DNA from: Desulfobacteraceae bacterium Eth-SRB1
GTDB taxonomy: Bacteria; Desulfobacterota; Desulfobacteria; Desulfobacterales; ETH-SRB1
Length of the DNA stretch: 64,000 nt
NCBI GenBank assembly: GCA_004193555.1
Contig: RPGP01000001.1
Location: forward strand, 93,501-157,500
Direction of reading: 5' to 3'
Shown: positions 1-7,819 of the stretch, piece after piece
How positions within the stretch are numbered: the first letter of the stretch is position 1
Layout: each line of letters begins with the position of its first letter
Translations under genes and position numbers: made by a program
The notes under the pieces: generated by a model
The model's database searches: none
What the model saw: only the letters and a program-made list of their open reading frames with translations
Told to the model about the DNA's origin: nothing

Positions 1-103
1 ATCATGAGTCTGTCAACCTCTGAACCTTGAACCATGTTATTTTTTAAACATAGATGGCGTGAACCGTTGCAAATATCAGCCCACGCCATCTTTAAGAGCT
101 CAA

Positions 104-127
104 TAGTAACCGTGAACGGTTACTATG
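104..127. repeat. Palindrome of the AGTAACCG...CGGTTACT family at infC 3' end
   Basis: This is a perfect 10-bp inverted repeat (ATAGTAACCG, loop TGAA, CGGTTACTAT). It overlaps the infC stop codon, since the TAG lies inside the palindrome. No T-run follows on the minus strand, so it is not a classical intrinsic terminator. Relatives of the same sequence occur near 9243-9282, 51341-51359, 63412-63460 and 63535-63572. The remaining bases 1-103 hold no gene I can support. Confidence 0.7.
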
Positions 128-665
128 ATTTTGGCGCCAGGATCATCATCATGGTACGTCCTTCAAATTTAGGATATTGCTCAACCAGTGCAATGTCATC
201 GAGTTCTTCGGCAATTTTCCCCAGTAGATCCCTGCCGCGCTGGGAAAGCATAATTTCTCGCCCCCTGAAAATGACGGTTACCTTTACCTTATCCTTTTTA
301 CCAAGAAACTTTTTTATATGGCCGGTTTTGGTTTGTAAATCATGATCGCAGGTTTTGGGACGAATCTTTATCTCTTTTACCTGAAAGGTGCTTTGTTTCT
401 TTTTTGCTTCCTGTTGCTTTTTAGTCTGTTCATATTTAAAACGGCCATAATCCATTATTTTGCAAACAGGAGGATTTGCGTTGGGAGAAATTTCCACCAG
501 GTCAAGACCAAAATCACCAGCGGTTGCAAGGGCTTTGAACGTCGGAAGAACGCCGATCTGATTGCCGTCAGGGTCTATAACCCTTATCTCTTTGGCCCTT
601 ATTCTGTTATTAATATTTATTCTGTTTGATCTGGACGGCCTGTTTGATTTTCTGTGTATAGCTAT
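123..665 (-). CDS. infC: Translation initiation factor IF-3, probable AUA start
   Basis: IF-3 binds the 30S subunit, prevents premature 50S joining and checks start codons. An ATG/GTG-based reading gives only 124 residues from GTG 497. The frame stays open upstream and encodes the whole N-domain: RINNRIR-like start, KEIRVIDPDG, then the linker into VEISPNANPPVCKIMDYG. The only well-placed start is ATA at 665-663, seven bases behind GGAGGTG (677-671). It gives 180 residues, the usual IF-3 length. infC genes in other bacteria use AUU or AUC starts that IF-3 itself discriminates against, giving autoregulation. An AUA start fits that logic and is an inference here. The usual downstream partners rpmI and rplT are not visible in the 122 bases that remain. 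Confidence 0.9.
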   Translation of the reverse strand: MAIHRKSNRPSRSNRININNRIRAKEIRVIDPDGNQIGVLPTFKALATAGDFGLDLVEISPNANPPVCKIMDYGRFKYEQTKKQQEAKKKQSTFQVKEIKIRPKTCDHDLQTKTGHIKKFLGKKDKVKVTVIFRGREIMLSQRGRDLLGKIAEELDDIALVEQYPKFEGRTMMMILAPKS

Positions 666-670
666 GCTCT

Positions 671-677
671 CACCTCC
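671..677 (-). promoter_or_regulatory. Strong Shine-Dalgarno that fixes the infC start
   Basis: GGAGGTG read on the minus strand is separated by seven bases from the ATA codon at 665-663. No ATG, GTG or TTG lies at a suitable distance in the infC frame, which is why the non-canonical start is preferred. Confidence 0.7.
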
Positions 678-686
678 TGGAAGTAT

Positions 687-828
687 AAGACCTTTGCAAA
701 ACGCCCCCTTTTGCCCAATCTCAGTGTCAGGCTCAAATTTTAATCCCCGAAATATTCAATATATTCCTCTGGTTAAAATTTTAGCCTTCCTTGAGCTTGA
801 ACAAAATGGAACATTTTTCAAAGGTCTC
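687..828. mobile_element. MITE-like element, copy A
   Basis: This non-coding 142-bp element has terminal inverted repeats, AAGACCTTTG at the left and CAAAGGTCTC at the right. It is flanked by the 5-bp direct repeat AGTAT (682-686 and 829-833). Its interior is homologous to copies B (41842-42016) and C (42663-42866). It lies immediately upstream of the infC ribosome-binding site, so it may separate infC from its original promoter or upstream gene. There is no open frame of note, so it would need a transposase acting in trans. Confidence 0.85.
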
Positions 829-1054
829 AGTATAACTTAATGAATTTAATTTTCCTTTTTACTACGCTATCGATATTATAAACTCTTTGCATATATAACA
901 ACATAAAGAAATGCAAGAAAAAAACGCTTAGCTTTACACATATGTAGCAGATGAACAAAAACCATGAATTTTGCTGTCCCAATTCAGGCTTGGAATTATT
1001 AACATGTTAATATTATTTCTTTTTTTAAATCAGAGATCCGCAATCCAAAATCCA

Positions 1055-1094
1055 ACATAGTGCTTGAACAAACTTTTCGTTCAGGCACTATGTG
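1055..1094 (-). terminator. Inverted repeat 3' of the deaminase gene
   Basis: The arms ACATAGTGCTTGAAC and GTTCAGGCACTATGT pair with one mismatch around a short loop. The structure lies 15 bases beyond the stop of the minus-strand deaminase gene. The following T content is modest (TTGGATTTTGG), so a terminator role is plausible rather than clear. The rest of 829-1108 shows nothing I recognise. Confidence 0.4.
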
Positions 1095-1108
1095 TCTGGT
1101 TGCGCAAT

Positions 1109-1609
1109 TTATTGAATGAGAGTATAGTCGGCTAAAAAGCTTCCCATCCAGTATGTATTATCAGGATTTGCAAAATAATTTTTAAAAAGTTTCAGGCTCC
1201 TGTCGCGTAAAATATTTGGTATAACCGGAATCCGGTTATTTCTAAACAAAGGAGCGGATTTTGTCAAATCACACCCTGTGCATCCGCTCATTACATCTTC
1301 ATAAGCGTAAACTATCTCGCCAATTCCGCATAAAACAAGGGCGCTGTAACACATAAGGCACGGTTCCAATGTGCAGAACAGGGTTATTTCTTTGGAGTTA
1401 ATATTTTTTTTAAGACCCGCGAGTTTCCTTAATGCGATAATTTCCGCGTGATCAATTTCATTGATGGATTTTCCTGTGGTGCCGGTTCTTGATCCGGTCA
1501 CAAGAATTTTATCCTGATATACCATAATGCATCCTACAGGAAATTCACCGGCAGAAAGCGCTTTTTTGGCCAGATCCAGCGCCTTTTCCATAAAGTAATT
1601 ATAGTTCAT
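1109..1609 (-). CDS. Nucleoside/tRNA-adenosine deaminase family protein (TadA-like)
   Basis: This is a zinc-dependent deaminase of the cytidine/deoxycytidylate deaminase fold, 166 residues from ATG 1609. An upstream in-frame start at 1669 would add 20 residues without improving the ribosome-binding site. It has the HAE motif (DHAEIIAL) with the catalytic glutamate, and the paired zinc cysteines in TLEPCLMC. The N-terminal AGEFPVG matches the start of the TadA family. After PCxxC the protein departs from typical TadA (CGIGEIVYAYED, then SGCTGCDL with extra cysteines) and carries a longer C-terminus, so guanine or another base or nucleoside is also possible as substrate. It is a single gene with no obvious operon partners. 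Confidence 0.75.
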   Translation of the reverse strand: MNYNYFMEKALDLAKKALSAGEFPVGCIMVYQDKILVTGSRTGTTGKSINEIDHAEIIALRKLAGLKKNINSKEITLFCTLEPCLMCYSALVLCGIGEIVYAYEDVMSGCTGCDLTKSAPLFRNNRIPVIPNILRDRSLKLFKNYFANPDNTYWMGSFLADYTLIQ

Positions 1610-1840
1610 TGAGATAGGAATTTCCTTTTCTGACAGGATAACAGGCTTGACTTGATTTAAAAAAACCATTGTGCCGATATCCTGTTTACCAGCTAATTAT
1701 ATCCTGTTAACGCTTCAAATGTACAGCATGCAATATAGATTGAAACTTTTACGGCTTTCTTTTAAATTTTCTTTTCAGGAACCAGGCATAGCAAAATCTA
1801 ATAATATTTTCGTTCGCATGGCGTTATGTTCTAAGTCGCG

Positions 1841-2371
1841 TCATATTTGACAGCTTCCATCAACCTCAAGAGCATAAATAATTCTGGATTCCATTGTGAC
1901 CTGCTTTGCAGAAATCTTCTTAAAATCTTTATCATCTGTATTTTTGATGATTTCAGGTTTTGAAGGTATTGAATCAAGGCCGTTTGAAATAACATTACCG
2001 GTTGATCCATCAATAACCTCCGCATCTTCGCCGTTTGTTACAACAACAAAAGGCACCTGATAATCTGCTGCGAGCCTTGATGCCGCCAGCACAGTACGGC
2101 GCCTGGTTACCAGAGAGCCCGGGGCATATTTAATTATCATGCAGACCCTGCCGGACAAGGTAACCATAAGATCAATATTTACAACAGCCGTTTTATCTCC
2201 CGCGTTTACAAGAAGTTGATGACCGGCTTTGATTTCATTTTTTTGATAACCCTTATCATTGACAAGCAAACGAGCCAATTTTTGCCTGTACCGTTCGTCA
2301 TGTGTATCTTTTATAGTTTCGCCGGTGATATAATCTGTAAGTTCACCAAGCACCAGATAACCTTTGCCCAC
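1841..2371 (-). CDS. Stand-alone type I restriction HsdR N-terminal-domain protein
   Basis: This 176-residue protein starts at GTG 2371. Residues about 10-120 match the HsdR_N_2 type of domain: DYITGETIKDTHDERYRQ at the start, then the nuclease-like core with a hydrophobic strand, LxVTLSGRVCMIIKYAPGS, and VVVTNGEDAEVID. The PD-(D/E)xK-like fold is inferred from the family. No helicase, specificity or methyltransferase subunit is nearby, so this is one of the common orphan versions and not a working restriction system. An AAGGAG lies about 12 bases upstream, which is rather far, so the start is uncertain. The C-terminal 50 residues look unstructured or variable. Confidence 0.65.
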   Translation of the reverse strand: MGKGYLVLGELTDYITGETIKDTHDERYRQKLARLLVNDKGYQKNEIKAGHQLLVNAGDKTAVVNIDLMVTLSGRVCMIIKYAPGSLVTRRRTVLAASRLAADYQVPFVVVTNGEDAEVIDGSTGNVISNGLDSIPSKPEIIKNTDDKDFKKISAKQVTMESRIIYALEVDGSCQI

Positions 2372-2575
2372 TTAATTTCTTAACTCCTTTTTGATAATAT
2401 TTGATAACACACCGTATTCTTCGCAGGAGACTTGTCGATTCCCTTCTTTTTGAACTGTCAAGTATTCTTTGACAGTTGCCTCAGGTGATAATTCACTTTC
2501 ATTATAAATGTCCCCGCCTCCTGGACTACCAGATGCGAAACTTCCCAATGCCCGACTTTGGCCGGACTTATGCGT
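2372..2575 (-). other. Short open frame abutting the HsdR_N gene, unrecognised
   Basis: The frame is open for about 65 codons and ends in TAA directly next to the GTG of the following gene. The C-terminal part (SPEATVKEYLTVQKEGNR...) has protein-like composition. The only starts are TTG codons such as 2548, without a convincing Shine-Dalgarno. It may be the remnant 3' end of a gene truncated by the rearrangements to its right. I assign no function. Confidence 0.25.
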
Positions 2576-2599
2576 TCAAGAATTGCCCTTATTCACCCC

Positions 2600-2810
2600 T
2601 TAAAACCCAGATTTTTTACCAGCAATACTTTCAATTTCTATTTTGATTACAGTAATTCCATTAATTGCCTTCTCTGAAAACTGAGATGGTCTGTCAGGGC
2701 ACAACATATGGGATGTTATCATCAGACATACCAATGATGCAAATGATTGATTTATGAATAACAGCTTCAATTTCAGACTTTTCAGTAATCTCTTTTTCTT
2801 TTCTTCTCAT
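2600..2810 (-). pseudogene. Decayed pyridoxamine-5'-phosphate-oxidase-like flavoprotein
   Basis: The ATG at 2810 opens MRRKEKEITEKSEIEAVIHK and continues to DDNIPYVVP, the typical N-terminus of small FMN-binding PNPOx-like proteins, then meets TGA. About 10 codons further on, in another frame, the typical family C-terminus reads NGITVIKIEIESIAGKKSGF and stops. The middle of the gene, about 90 residues, is missing. This is therefore an internally deleted pseudogene. It sits beside the IS91-type remnant, which may have taken part in the deletion. Confidence 0.7.
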
Positions 2811-2955
2811 GATTGTGTTTCACTTCTTTCAGATAAAGCTGAGTAGCTTGGCAACGATAACCGAAAAACTATGCTAAGGGTAAAAACTATCGGCCCAATA
2901 CCGCCTTTCGAAAAGCGGCACGGCTTTGCCCAGTCCATCTCCAGCGCCTGGTTCA

Positions 2956-3195
2956 AGTAAGCCGCTACGCGGCAGCTTGTTTTCAGATAGCGTTCATGGT
3001 ATCTCATGTACCGGCGTTTGCAGGTCGGTATCTCTACCCGACAAGGTTTTAAGAGAAAAGGAGATACCATGAACGCAAAACTGTAGATCGATTCATATCA
3101 GACTTGGAACTAAAAGGCTATGCAAAAAGGAGCATAAATTCATATGTTAAATCTGTAAGGAAGCTGCAGCGGTTTTGCAACAAGCCTTTAAGCAA
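2956..3195 (+). repeat. Left arm of 240-bp inverted repeat (integrase 5' region copy)
   Basis: This segment is a near-identical inverted copy of 3907-4147. It contains a hairpin-rich leader, an AAGGAG site, and the first codons of the same tyrosine recombinase in plus orientation. A 1-bp deletion soon after the ATG (3070) shifts the frame, so this copy is dead. Beyond 3195 the sequence switches abruptly to the reverse strand of the transposase remnant. Confidence 0.85.
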
Positions 3196-3505
3196 TCTGC
3201 GCAATGGAGATCGAACACTTCCCGCTGAAAAAGCCATAGTGTCTGATTTTCATAAAGCCCTTTGGCAAGACATGCTGCATATAACGCCGAATAAAATCCA
3301 AGACAGCAAGCCTGCATGTTCTAACTCTTCGTGAACCGACTTTATAATATTTGAAGGTAACATGATTACCATCGTAACCAACGATCCTGGCATTGGAGAT
3401 CGCTACACGGAAGACATATGCACCGAGATATGTGAGAACGCGTCGGCCATTTCCAACTGATTTGCAATGAACAACCCAGTCTTTCTGCCACATAGATGGC
3501 ATTGA
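3188..3505 (-). pseudogene. IS91-family transposase, C-terminal fragment
   Basis: The frame reads WQKDWVVHCKSV, VLTYLGAYVFRVAISNARI, VTFKYYKVGS, and FIRRYMQHVLPKGFMKIRHYGF. These are the conserved C-terminal blocks of IS91/ISCR-type Y2 rolling-circle transposases. The N-terminal half with the catalytic tyrosines is missing. It is joined directly to integrase C-terminal sequence on its upstream side and cut by the inverted repeat on the other. It is non-functional. Confidence 0.8.
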
Positions 3506-4033
3506 GCGCCTTGCGCTCATGACTCGACCCCCGGTATTTTGCAAAGTATTCGGCGGCATGATCGTGAAAGATTTATAGTGGATCGGCACGTTGGCTTCGA
3601 GCAGATGCGTATGAATGACGAAACACATGAGGATGAACATGCTTCTTAATTGCCAACTTCCTGGCTGTGTTCCGCAATGCGCCCTGCACTCCACTGGAAC
3701 TGACCGTTTTGTCGGTTGTGCCGGCCTCTTTGCCTTGATTATGACCTAAAGCAGAAAATATCCCCTGAATATTTTCCACTTGCGAACCAGCGTTATGGAA
3801 AAAAACAGCTTAATGCCGCTATAGCTGATTCATAATGTGGCTGAACTCCAGCCGTATTCTGTTTTGCAGGCCAGCCAGTAGGCTTTCAAATCAGCCTGTG
3901 TAATTTTGCTTAAAGGCTTGTTGCAAAACCGCTGCAATTGCCTTACAGATTTAACATATGAATTTATGCTTCTTTTTGCATAGCCTTTTAGTTCCAAGTC
4001 TGATATAAATCGATCATACAGTTTTGTGTTCAT
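3505..4033 (-). pseudogene. Tyrosine recombinase (phage-integrase family), broken
   Basis: The start is ATG 4033 behind AAGGAG. The first about 67 residues are intact (DRFISDLELKGYAKRSINS, then SVRQLQRFCNKPLS), the SAM-like N-terminal core-binding domain, and end at a stop near 3830. The catalytic end reappears in another frame at about 3700-3590 with HVHPHVFRHSYA (the H-x-x-R box). After a further frameshift comes THLLEANVPIHY. The central catalytic region is deleted. In IS91-like elements a recombinase gene often precedes the transposase, which matches the order here. Confidence 0.75.
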
Positions 4034-4147
4034 GGTATCTCCTTTTCTCTTAAAACCTTGTCGGGTAGAGATACCGACCTGCAAACGCCGGTACATGGGA
4101 TACCATGAACGCTATCTGAAAACAAGCTGCCGCGTAGCAGCTTACTT
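3907..4147 (-). repeat. Right arm of 240-bp inverted repeat
   Basis: This is the partner of 2956-3195. It carries the leader and 5' end of the recombinase. The leader contains several small palindromes (AAGCTGC...GCAGCTT and GTCGG...CCGAC). The arms enclose 711 bp of recombinase and transposase debris, so the locus looks like two oppositely oriented insertions collapsed by an internal deletion. Confidence 0.8.
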
Positions 4148-4313
4148 TAACATGGATTTAAAAGGGGACTTATTACAGCAATTCTAATTTTGAAGAATAA
4201 TATTCTCCGCCCCCCTTCAAAGGGGGATGTAAGGCACAATTGTCAAAGAAAAAACGTCATAATTAGAATTACTGGATTTATCACGAGTTCATCAATATTT
4301 TCAGGGTTAAGAT

Positions 4314-5054
4314 ATGGGTTATGTCTTTGATTTTCATGATGCTGTAGCTTACGAACAATGGTTTCAAAAGCCGCATAACAGATTTATTTCAGACCTTGAA
4401 ACCCGCCTTATGATCGATATGCTCGATCCTGCGCCTGGCGACTCAATAATCGATATAGGCTGCGGAACAGGGGCAAGCCTTTTGCCTTTTATTGAAAAAG
4501 GGCTCCGGGTTACAGGCCTTGATCCATCTCCATATATGCTTGATATTGCGGCTAAAAATTTAGGCAATCGGGCGGAACTCCATCGCGGGCTTGCCGAAGA
4601 TCTTCCTTTTGATGACAATTCATTTAACTATGCCTGCCTTGCTACAACCCTGGAATTTGTGGAAGATCCCAGGAAAGCAATTGAGGAGGTGTGCAGGGTT
4701 ACAAAAGACAGGATATTTCTCGGTGTATTAAACAGGTATGCGATAAAAGGGGTCGAGCGGCGGATCAAAGGGATTTTTATTAAGTCTATTTATAATCGTG
4801 CAACCTTTTTCAGCATCTGGGAATTGAAGCAGATTGTCAGGGATGTTTTAGGGGATGTTCCCATATCGTGGAGGACGGTATCACACTTTCCCTTGATATT
4901 TGGGAATATCAGTTGCAGGATAGAACGATCCAGCCTTATTCAAAGATGCCCGTTTGGGGCGTTTACGGGCATGGTGGTTACACCTGTTCCCCGTTTTAGA
5001 GCCAGACCCCTTCCGATTAGTTTGCGCGCCAAGCGTTCGATTGTGGTCGAGTAG
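4314..5054 (+). CDS. Class I SAM-dependent methyltransferase
   Basis: This 246-residue protein has the Methyltransf_11-type Rossmann core. Motif I is IIDIGCGTGASLLPF (about 44-58), followed by the acidic strand-2 end GLDPSPYML, then LPFDDNSFN and ATTLEFVEDP as motifs III and IV. The substrate cannot be named. The C-terminus is odd: its last residues and TAG stop run into an octamer tandem array (5046-5101), which suggests that the original end was displaced by repeat expansion. The gene is followed at 140 bp by the radical SAM gene in the same direction. Confidence 0.75.
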   Translation: MGYVFDFHDAVAYEQWFQKPHNRFISDLETRLMIDMLDPAPGDSIIDIGCGTGASLLPFIEKGLRVTGLDPSPYMLDIAAKNLGNRAELHRGLAEDLPFDDNSFNYACLATTLEFVEDPRKAIEEVCRVTKDRIFLGVLNRYAIKGVERRIKGIFIKSIYNRATFFSIWELKQIVRDVLGDVPISWRTVSHFPLIFGNISCRIERSSLIQRCPFGAFTGMVVTPVPRFRARPLPISLRAKRSIVVE

Positions 5055-5101
5055 TCGAGTAGTCGAGTGGGGAATTGGTCGAGTGGTCGAGTGGTCGAGT
5101 G
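5046..5101 (+). repeat. Tandem array of the octamer GTCGAGT(A/G)
   Basis: There are seven 8-bp units. Six are GTCGAGTA or GTCGAGTG and the fourth is divergent (GGGAATTG). The array covers the stop codon of the methyltransferase gene. A related sequence, GGTCGAG...CTCGACC, occurs at 24984-25023 at the rpsJ 3' end, and another near 48187-48202. Confidence 0.85.
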
Positions 5102-5193
5102 GGAGCGGCTTTCAGCCGCTAAAAACCGGAGTCGAAGCCCGGAGAAGTTTTTTACAATCATCAATCATAAATCCAAAAACGAGGTCTGTAATT

Positions 5194-6210
5194 ATGGAAG
5201 CCTGTCTTTATGAATCGTTAAAGGAGAATAAAGTAAAATGCAATCTTTGCAACCATCGTTGTGTCATTAAAGATGGCAAACGCGGGAAATGCGGCGTGCG
5301 GGAGAACCGGGCAGGTGTGCTCGAAACCCTTGTATATGGAAGGGTTATTGCCAGGCATATCGATCCCATTGAAAAAAAACCGCTGTTTCATTTCATGCCG
5401 GGCACTCCCTCTTACTCTCTCGCTACGGTTGGCTGTAACTTTAAATGCAAGTTTTGCCAGAATGCGGATATTGCCCAGATGCCTTCCGATCATAAAGGGA
5501 TGATAATGGGTGACTTCTGCAAACCGGAAGAAATCGTGCAGGCGGCAGAAGAGGGAAATTGCAAAAGCATAGCCTATACATACACCGAACCAACTGTTTA
5601 TTTTGAGTTTGCTTTTGATATTGCGAAGCTTGCTCATGAAAAGGGAATTAAAAACGTGTTTGTAACAAACGGTTATATGACTTCCGAAGCTCTGCGCATG
5701 ATCAGCCCGTTTCTTGATGCGGCAAATGTTGATTTAAAGGCATTTACGAACAGTTTTTATAAGGAATATTGCGACGGCAGAATCGAGCCTGTAAAAGAGA
5801 CATTAAAGCTTATGAAATCGCTTGGAATTTTTTTAGAGGTTACCACCCTGATTATTCCCGGGTTGAACGATGCCGGCAACGAACTTAAAGATCTGGCATT
5901 ATTTATTGCGAATTCTCTCGGTACCGACACCCCATGGCATATAAGCCGGTTCCATCCGACATACAAGCTTGCAGACCGGCCTTCCACACCGGTTGAGACC
6001 CTTGTAAAAGCACGTGAGACAGGAATAAAGGCCGGTTTGAAATATGTTTATACGGGGAATGTGCCTGGTGACAGCGGAGAAAAGACCTATTGTTATAATT
6101 GCGGCAGAATCCTGATTGACAGGTGGGGTTTTTCGACAAACGAAAACTTTCTGCAACAAGGACGATGCCCGGAATGCGGCGCTGTTATTGATGGGGTGTG
6201 GATTGATTGA
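5194..6210 (+). CDS. amrS: AmmeMemoRadiSam-system radical SAM enzyme
   Basis: The start is ATG 5194 behind GAGG (5181-5184), giving 338 residues. The N-terminus carries a family cysteine motif (CNLCNHRC...GKCGVREN). The radical SAM cluster motif is GCNFKCKFCQN (CxxxCxxC). A C-terminal CxxC pair motif (CYNCGRIL...CPECGAVI) probably binds zinc. The family is linked by genome context to AMMECR1- and Memo-type proteins, but neither partner is in this window and the reaction is not established. The end overlaps the ubiA start by 20 bases, so the two are probably co-translated with ubiX. Confidence 0.85.
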   Translation: MEACLYESLKENKVKCNLCNHRCVIKDGKRGKCGVRENRAGVLETLVYGRVIARHIDPIEKKPLFHFMPGTPSYSLATVGCNFKCKFCQNADIAQMPSDHKGMIMGDFCKPEEIVQAAEEGNCKSIAYTYTEPTVYFEFAFDIAKLAHEKGIKNVFVTNGYMTSEALRMISPFLDAANVDLKAFTNSFYKEYCDGRIEPVKETLKLMKSLGIFLEVTTLIIPGLNDAGNELKDLALFIANSLGTDTPWHISRFHPTYKLADRPSTPVETLVKARETGIKAGLKYVYTGNVPGDSGEKTYCYNCGRILIDRWGFSTNENFLQQGRCPECGAVIDGVWID

Positions 6211-7069
6211 CAGGGTTTTTACATATGGCAGGATGATTAAATTCAGCCACAGCATATTTGCTCTTCCTTTTGCCCTTTCAGCGGTAATACTTGCCATGCG
6301 ATATCATCAGGTGAATATAACGGATATCTTATGGATTCTTATAGCCGTGATCGGTGCGCGTTCATCTGCCATGGGTTTTAACAGAATTGCCGATGCAGGG
6401 CTCGACGCAATGAACAACCGCACATCAAAACGGGCAATCCCTTCCGGAAAGCTTTCATTAACTTCTGCAAAGATATTTGTAATTATTTCTTCCTGTATTT
6501 TTATATTTGCCGCAGCAATGCTTGGCAGTTTATGCTTTTATCTTTCCTTTCCCGTTCTTGTCATGCTTTTTTTTTATTCCTATACAAAGAGGTTTACATG
6601 TTTTTCACATATTTACCTTGGATTTGTAATATCTCTTGCGCCCCTTGGAACATGGATAGCGCTGACCAACAGCTTTTTCTGGCCGGTCTTGCTTCTTTCC
6701 TTTGGCCTCATGACCTATATAGCCGGATTTGATATCCTTTATGCATGCCAAGATATCGATTTTGATAAAAAAGAAGGGCTTTTTTCCATACCCGCGCGGC
6801 TTGGCGTTAAAAGGGCGCTTTTAATCTCTTCAATTTTGCATGTTTTATCTTTCATGTTTTTCTTTTCCATCTATATCGCCTTTGATATGAACTCGATATA
6901 TCTATACGCAGTGGTAATAATTGGAATTTTATTCATTGTTGAGCACAGGCTGGTCAACCCTTTTGATTTAAGCAGGGTAAATGTTGCCTTTTTTCATGTT
7001 AACAGTATTATTTCCATAACTTTATTTGCCGGTATTCTGGCAGATGAGCTTGTCAGGCGGTGGATGTGA
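6191..7069 (+). CDS. ubiA: UbiA-family prenyltransferase (menaquinone or ubiquinone type)
   Basis: This integral membrane enzyme attaches a polyprenyl chain to an aromatic acid. It has 292 residues from ATG 6191. The opening MIKFSHSIFALPFALSA is typical of the group that includes the futalosine-pathway MqnP. The first Asp-rich motif is NRIADAGLDAMNNRT and the second is YACQDIDFDKKEGL. About eight membrane segments follow. Together with ubiX (overlapping by 10 bases) and ubiD (45042) it supplies the late steps of quinone synthesis. In an anaerobe menaquinone is the likely product. TTG 6203 is an alternative start. Confidence 0.85.
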   Translation: MGCGLIDRVFTYGRMIKFSHSIFALPFALSAVILAMRYHQVNITDILWILIAVIGARSSAMGFNRIADAGLDAMNNRTSKRAIPSGKLSLTSAKIFVIISSCIFIFAAAMLGSLCFYLSFPVLVMLFFYSYTKRFTCFSHIYLGFVISLAPLGTWIALTNSFFWPVLLLSFGLMTYIAGFDILYACQDIDFDKKEGLFSIPARLGVKRALLISSILHVLSFMFFFSIYIAFDMNSIYLYAVVIIGILFIVEHRLVNPFDLSRVNVAFFHVNSIISITLFAGILADELVRRWM

Positions 7070-7659
7070 GCAAAAAAATTGTAGTAGCTATATGCGGCGC
7101 TTCAGGATCTATATACGGAATCAGGCTTTTAAAGGCGCTTTTAAGCAGGCCTCTAAAAATATATCTTATTATTTCAAAGGCAGGCATGAAGGTGCTTGAA
7201 CGTGAAACCGGTTACAGAAATGAACCGTTTTCATCATTTTTAAAGGACCAGGGAATTATTTTTCACGAAAATTCCGGTTTAAATATATATGATCAGGATG
7301 ATTTTTTTGCTCCCCCTGCAAGCGGATCATTCAGACATGATGGAATGGTTATCGCCCCGTGCTCAATGAAGACCCTTGGAGCAATCGCGTCCGGGATAGC
7401 GGACAACCTCATCCACAGAGCCGCGGATGTCAGCCTGAAAGAAAGGCGTCCGCTGATTTTGCTTCCCAGGGAAACCCCATTAAACATTATACATTTAAAG
7501 AATATGCACAGGGCGGCAATGGCAGGAGCTGTCATAATGCCACCTTCCCCTTCATTCTATTTTAATCCAAAAACAATTTCCGACCTTGTCGATACAGTAA
7601 CGGCAAGGATTCTTAATCATCTAAATATAGAGCACGATCTTTCTAAAGAGTGGGGGTAA
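7060..7659 (+). CDS. ubiX: Flavin prenyltransferase UbiX
   Basis: UbiX makes prenylated FMN, the cofactor of UbiD decarboxylases. The sequence has the flavin-binding start VVAICGASGSIYGIRLL, then MVIAPCSMKTLGAIASGIADNL, RPLILLPRETPL, and the late block FYFNPKTISDLVD. These are the hallmarks of the family, over 199 residues. The start is GTG, either 7060 or 7066, and both overlap the end of ubiA, which indicates translational coupling. The client enzyme in this window is the UbiD at 45042. Confidence 0.9.
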   Translation: MDVSKKIVVAICGASGSIYGIRLLKALLSRPLKIYLIISKAGMKVLERETGYRNEPFSSFLKDQGIIFHENSGLNIYDQDDFFAPPASGSFRHDGMVIAPCSMKTLGAIASGIADNLIHRAADVSLKERRPLILLPRETPLNIIHLKNMHRAAMAGAVIMPPSPSFYFNPKTISDLVDTVTARILNHLNIEHDLSKEWG

Positions 7660-7819
7660 TTTACTCAGCGTGGGCATAACATGAGATTTCAATATTCAAC
7701 GCAAAACACAAATATCGCAGGGTTTATCTAATTTACAAATCCATCAAACATTTTCCTTGCAATTGAGGATTGTTGCCATATATTATCTGCACAAAACATA
7801 ATAAAAGGAAAAACATTCT

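Noticed and set aside
34..345. Plus-strand 103-codon open frame opposite infC
   Set aside because: It is the antisense shadow of the IF-3 coding sequence.
1841..2371. Restriction-modification system
   Set aside because: Only an HsdR N-terminal-domain orphan is present. There is no methyltransferase, helicase or specificity subunit nearby.
2695..2810. In-frame TGA in the PNPOx-like gene as selenocysteine
   Set aside because: After the TGA the frame has further stops and the family C-terminus continues in another frame with the middle missing, so decay explains it better.
2807..3070. Minus-strand 87-codon open frame
   Set aside because: It runs antisense through the inverted repeat and element leader, resembles no family and has no ribosome-binding site.
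4209..4226. CCCCC...GGGGG hairpin as a terminator
   Set aside because: No T-run follows on either strand. It lies in a repeat-like spacer with AATTCTAATT / AATTAGAATT arms.
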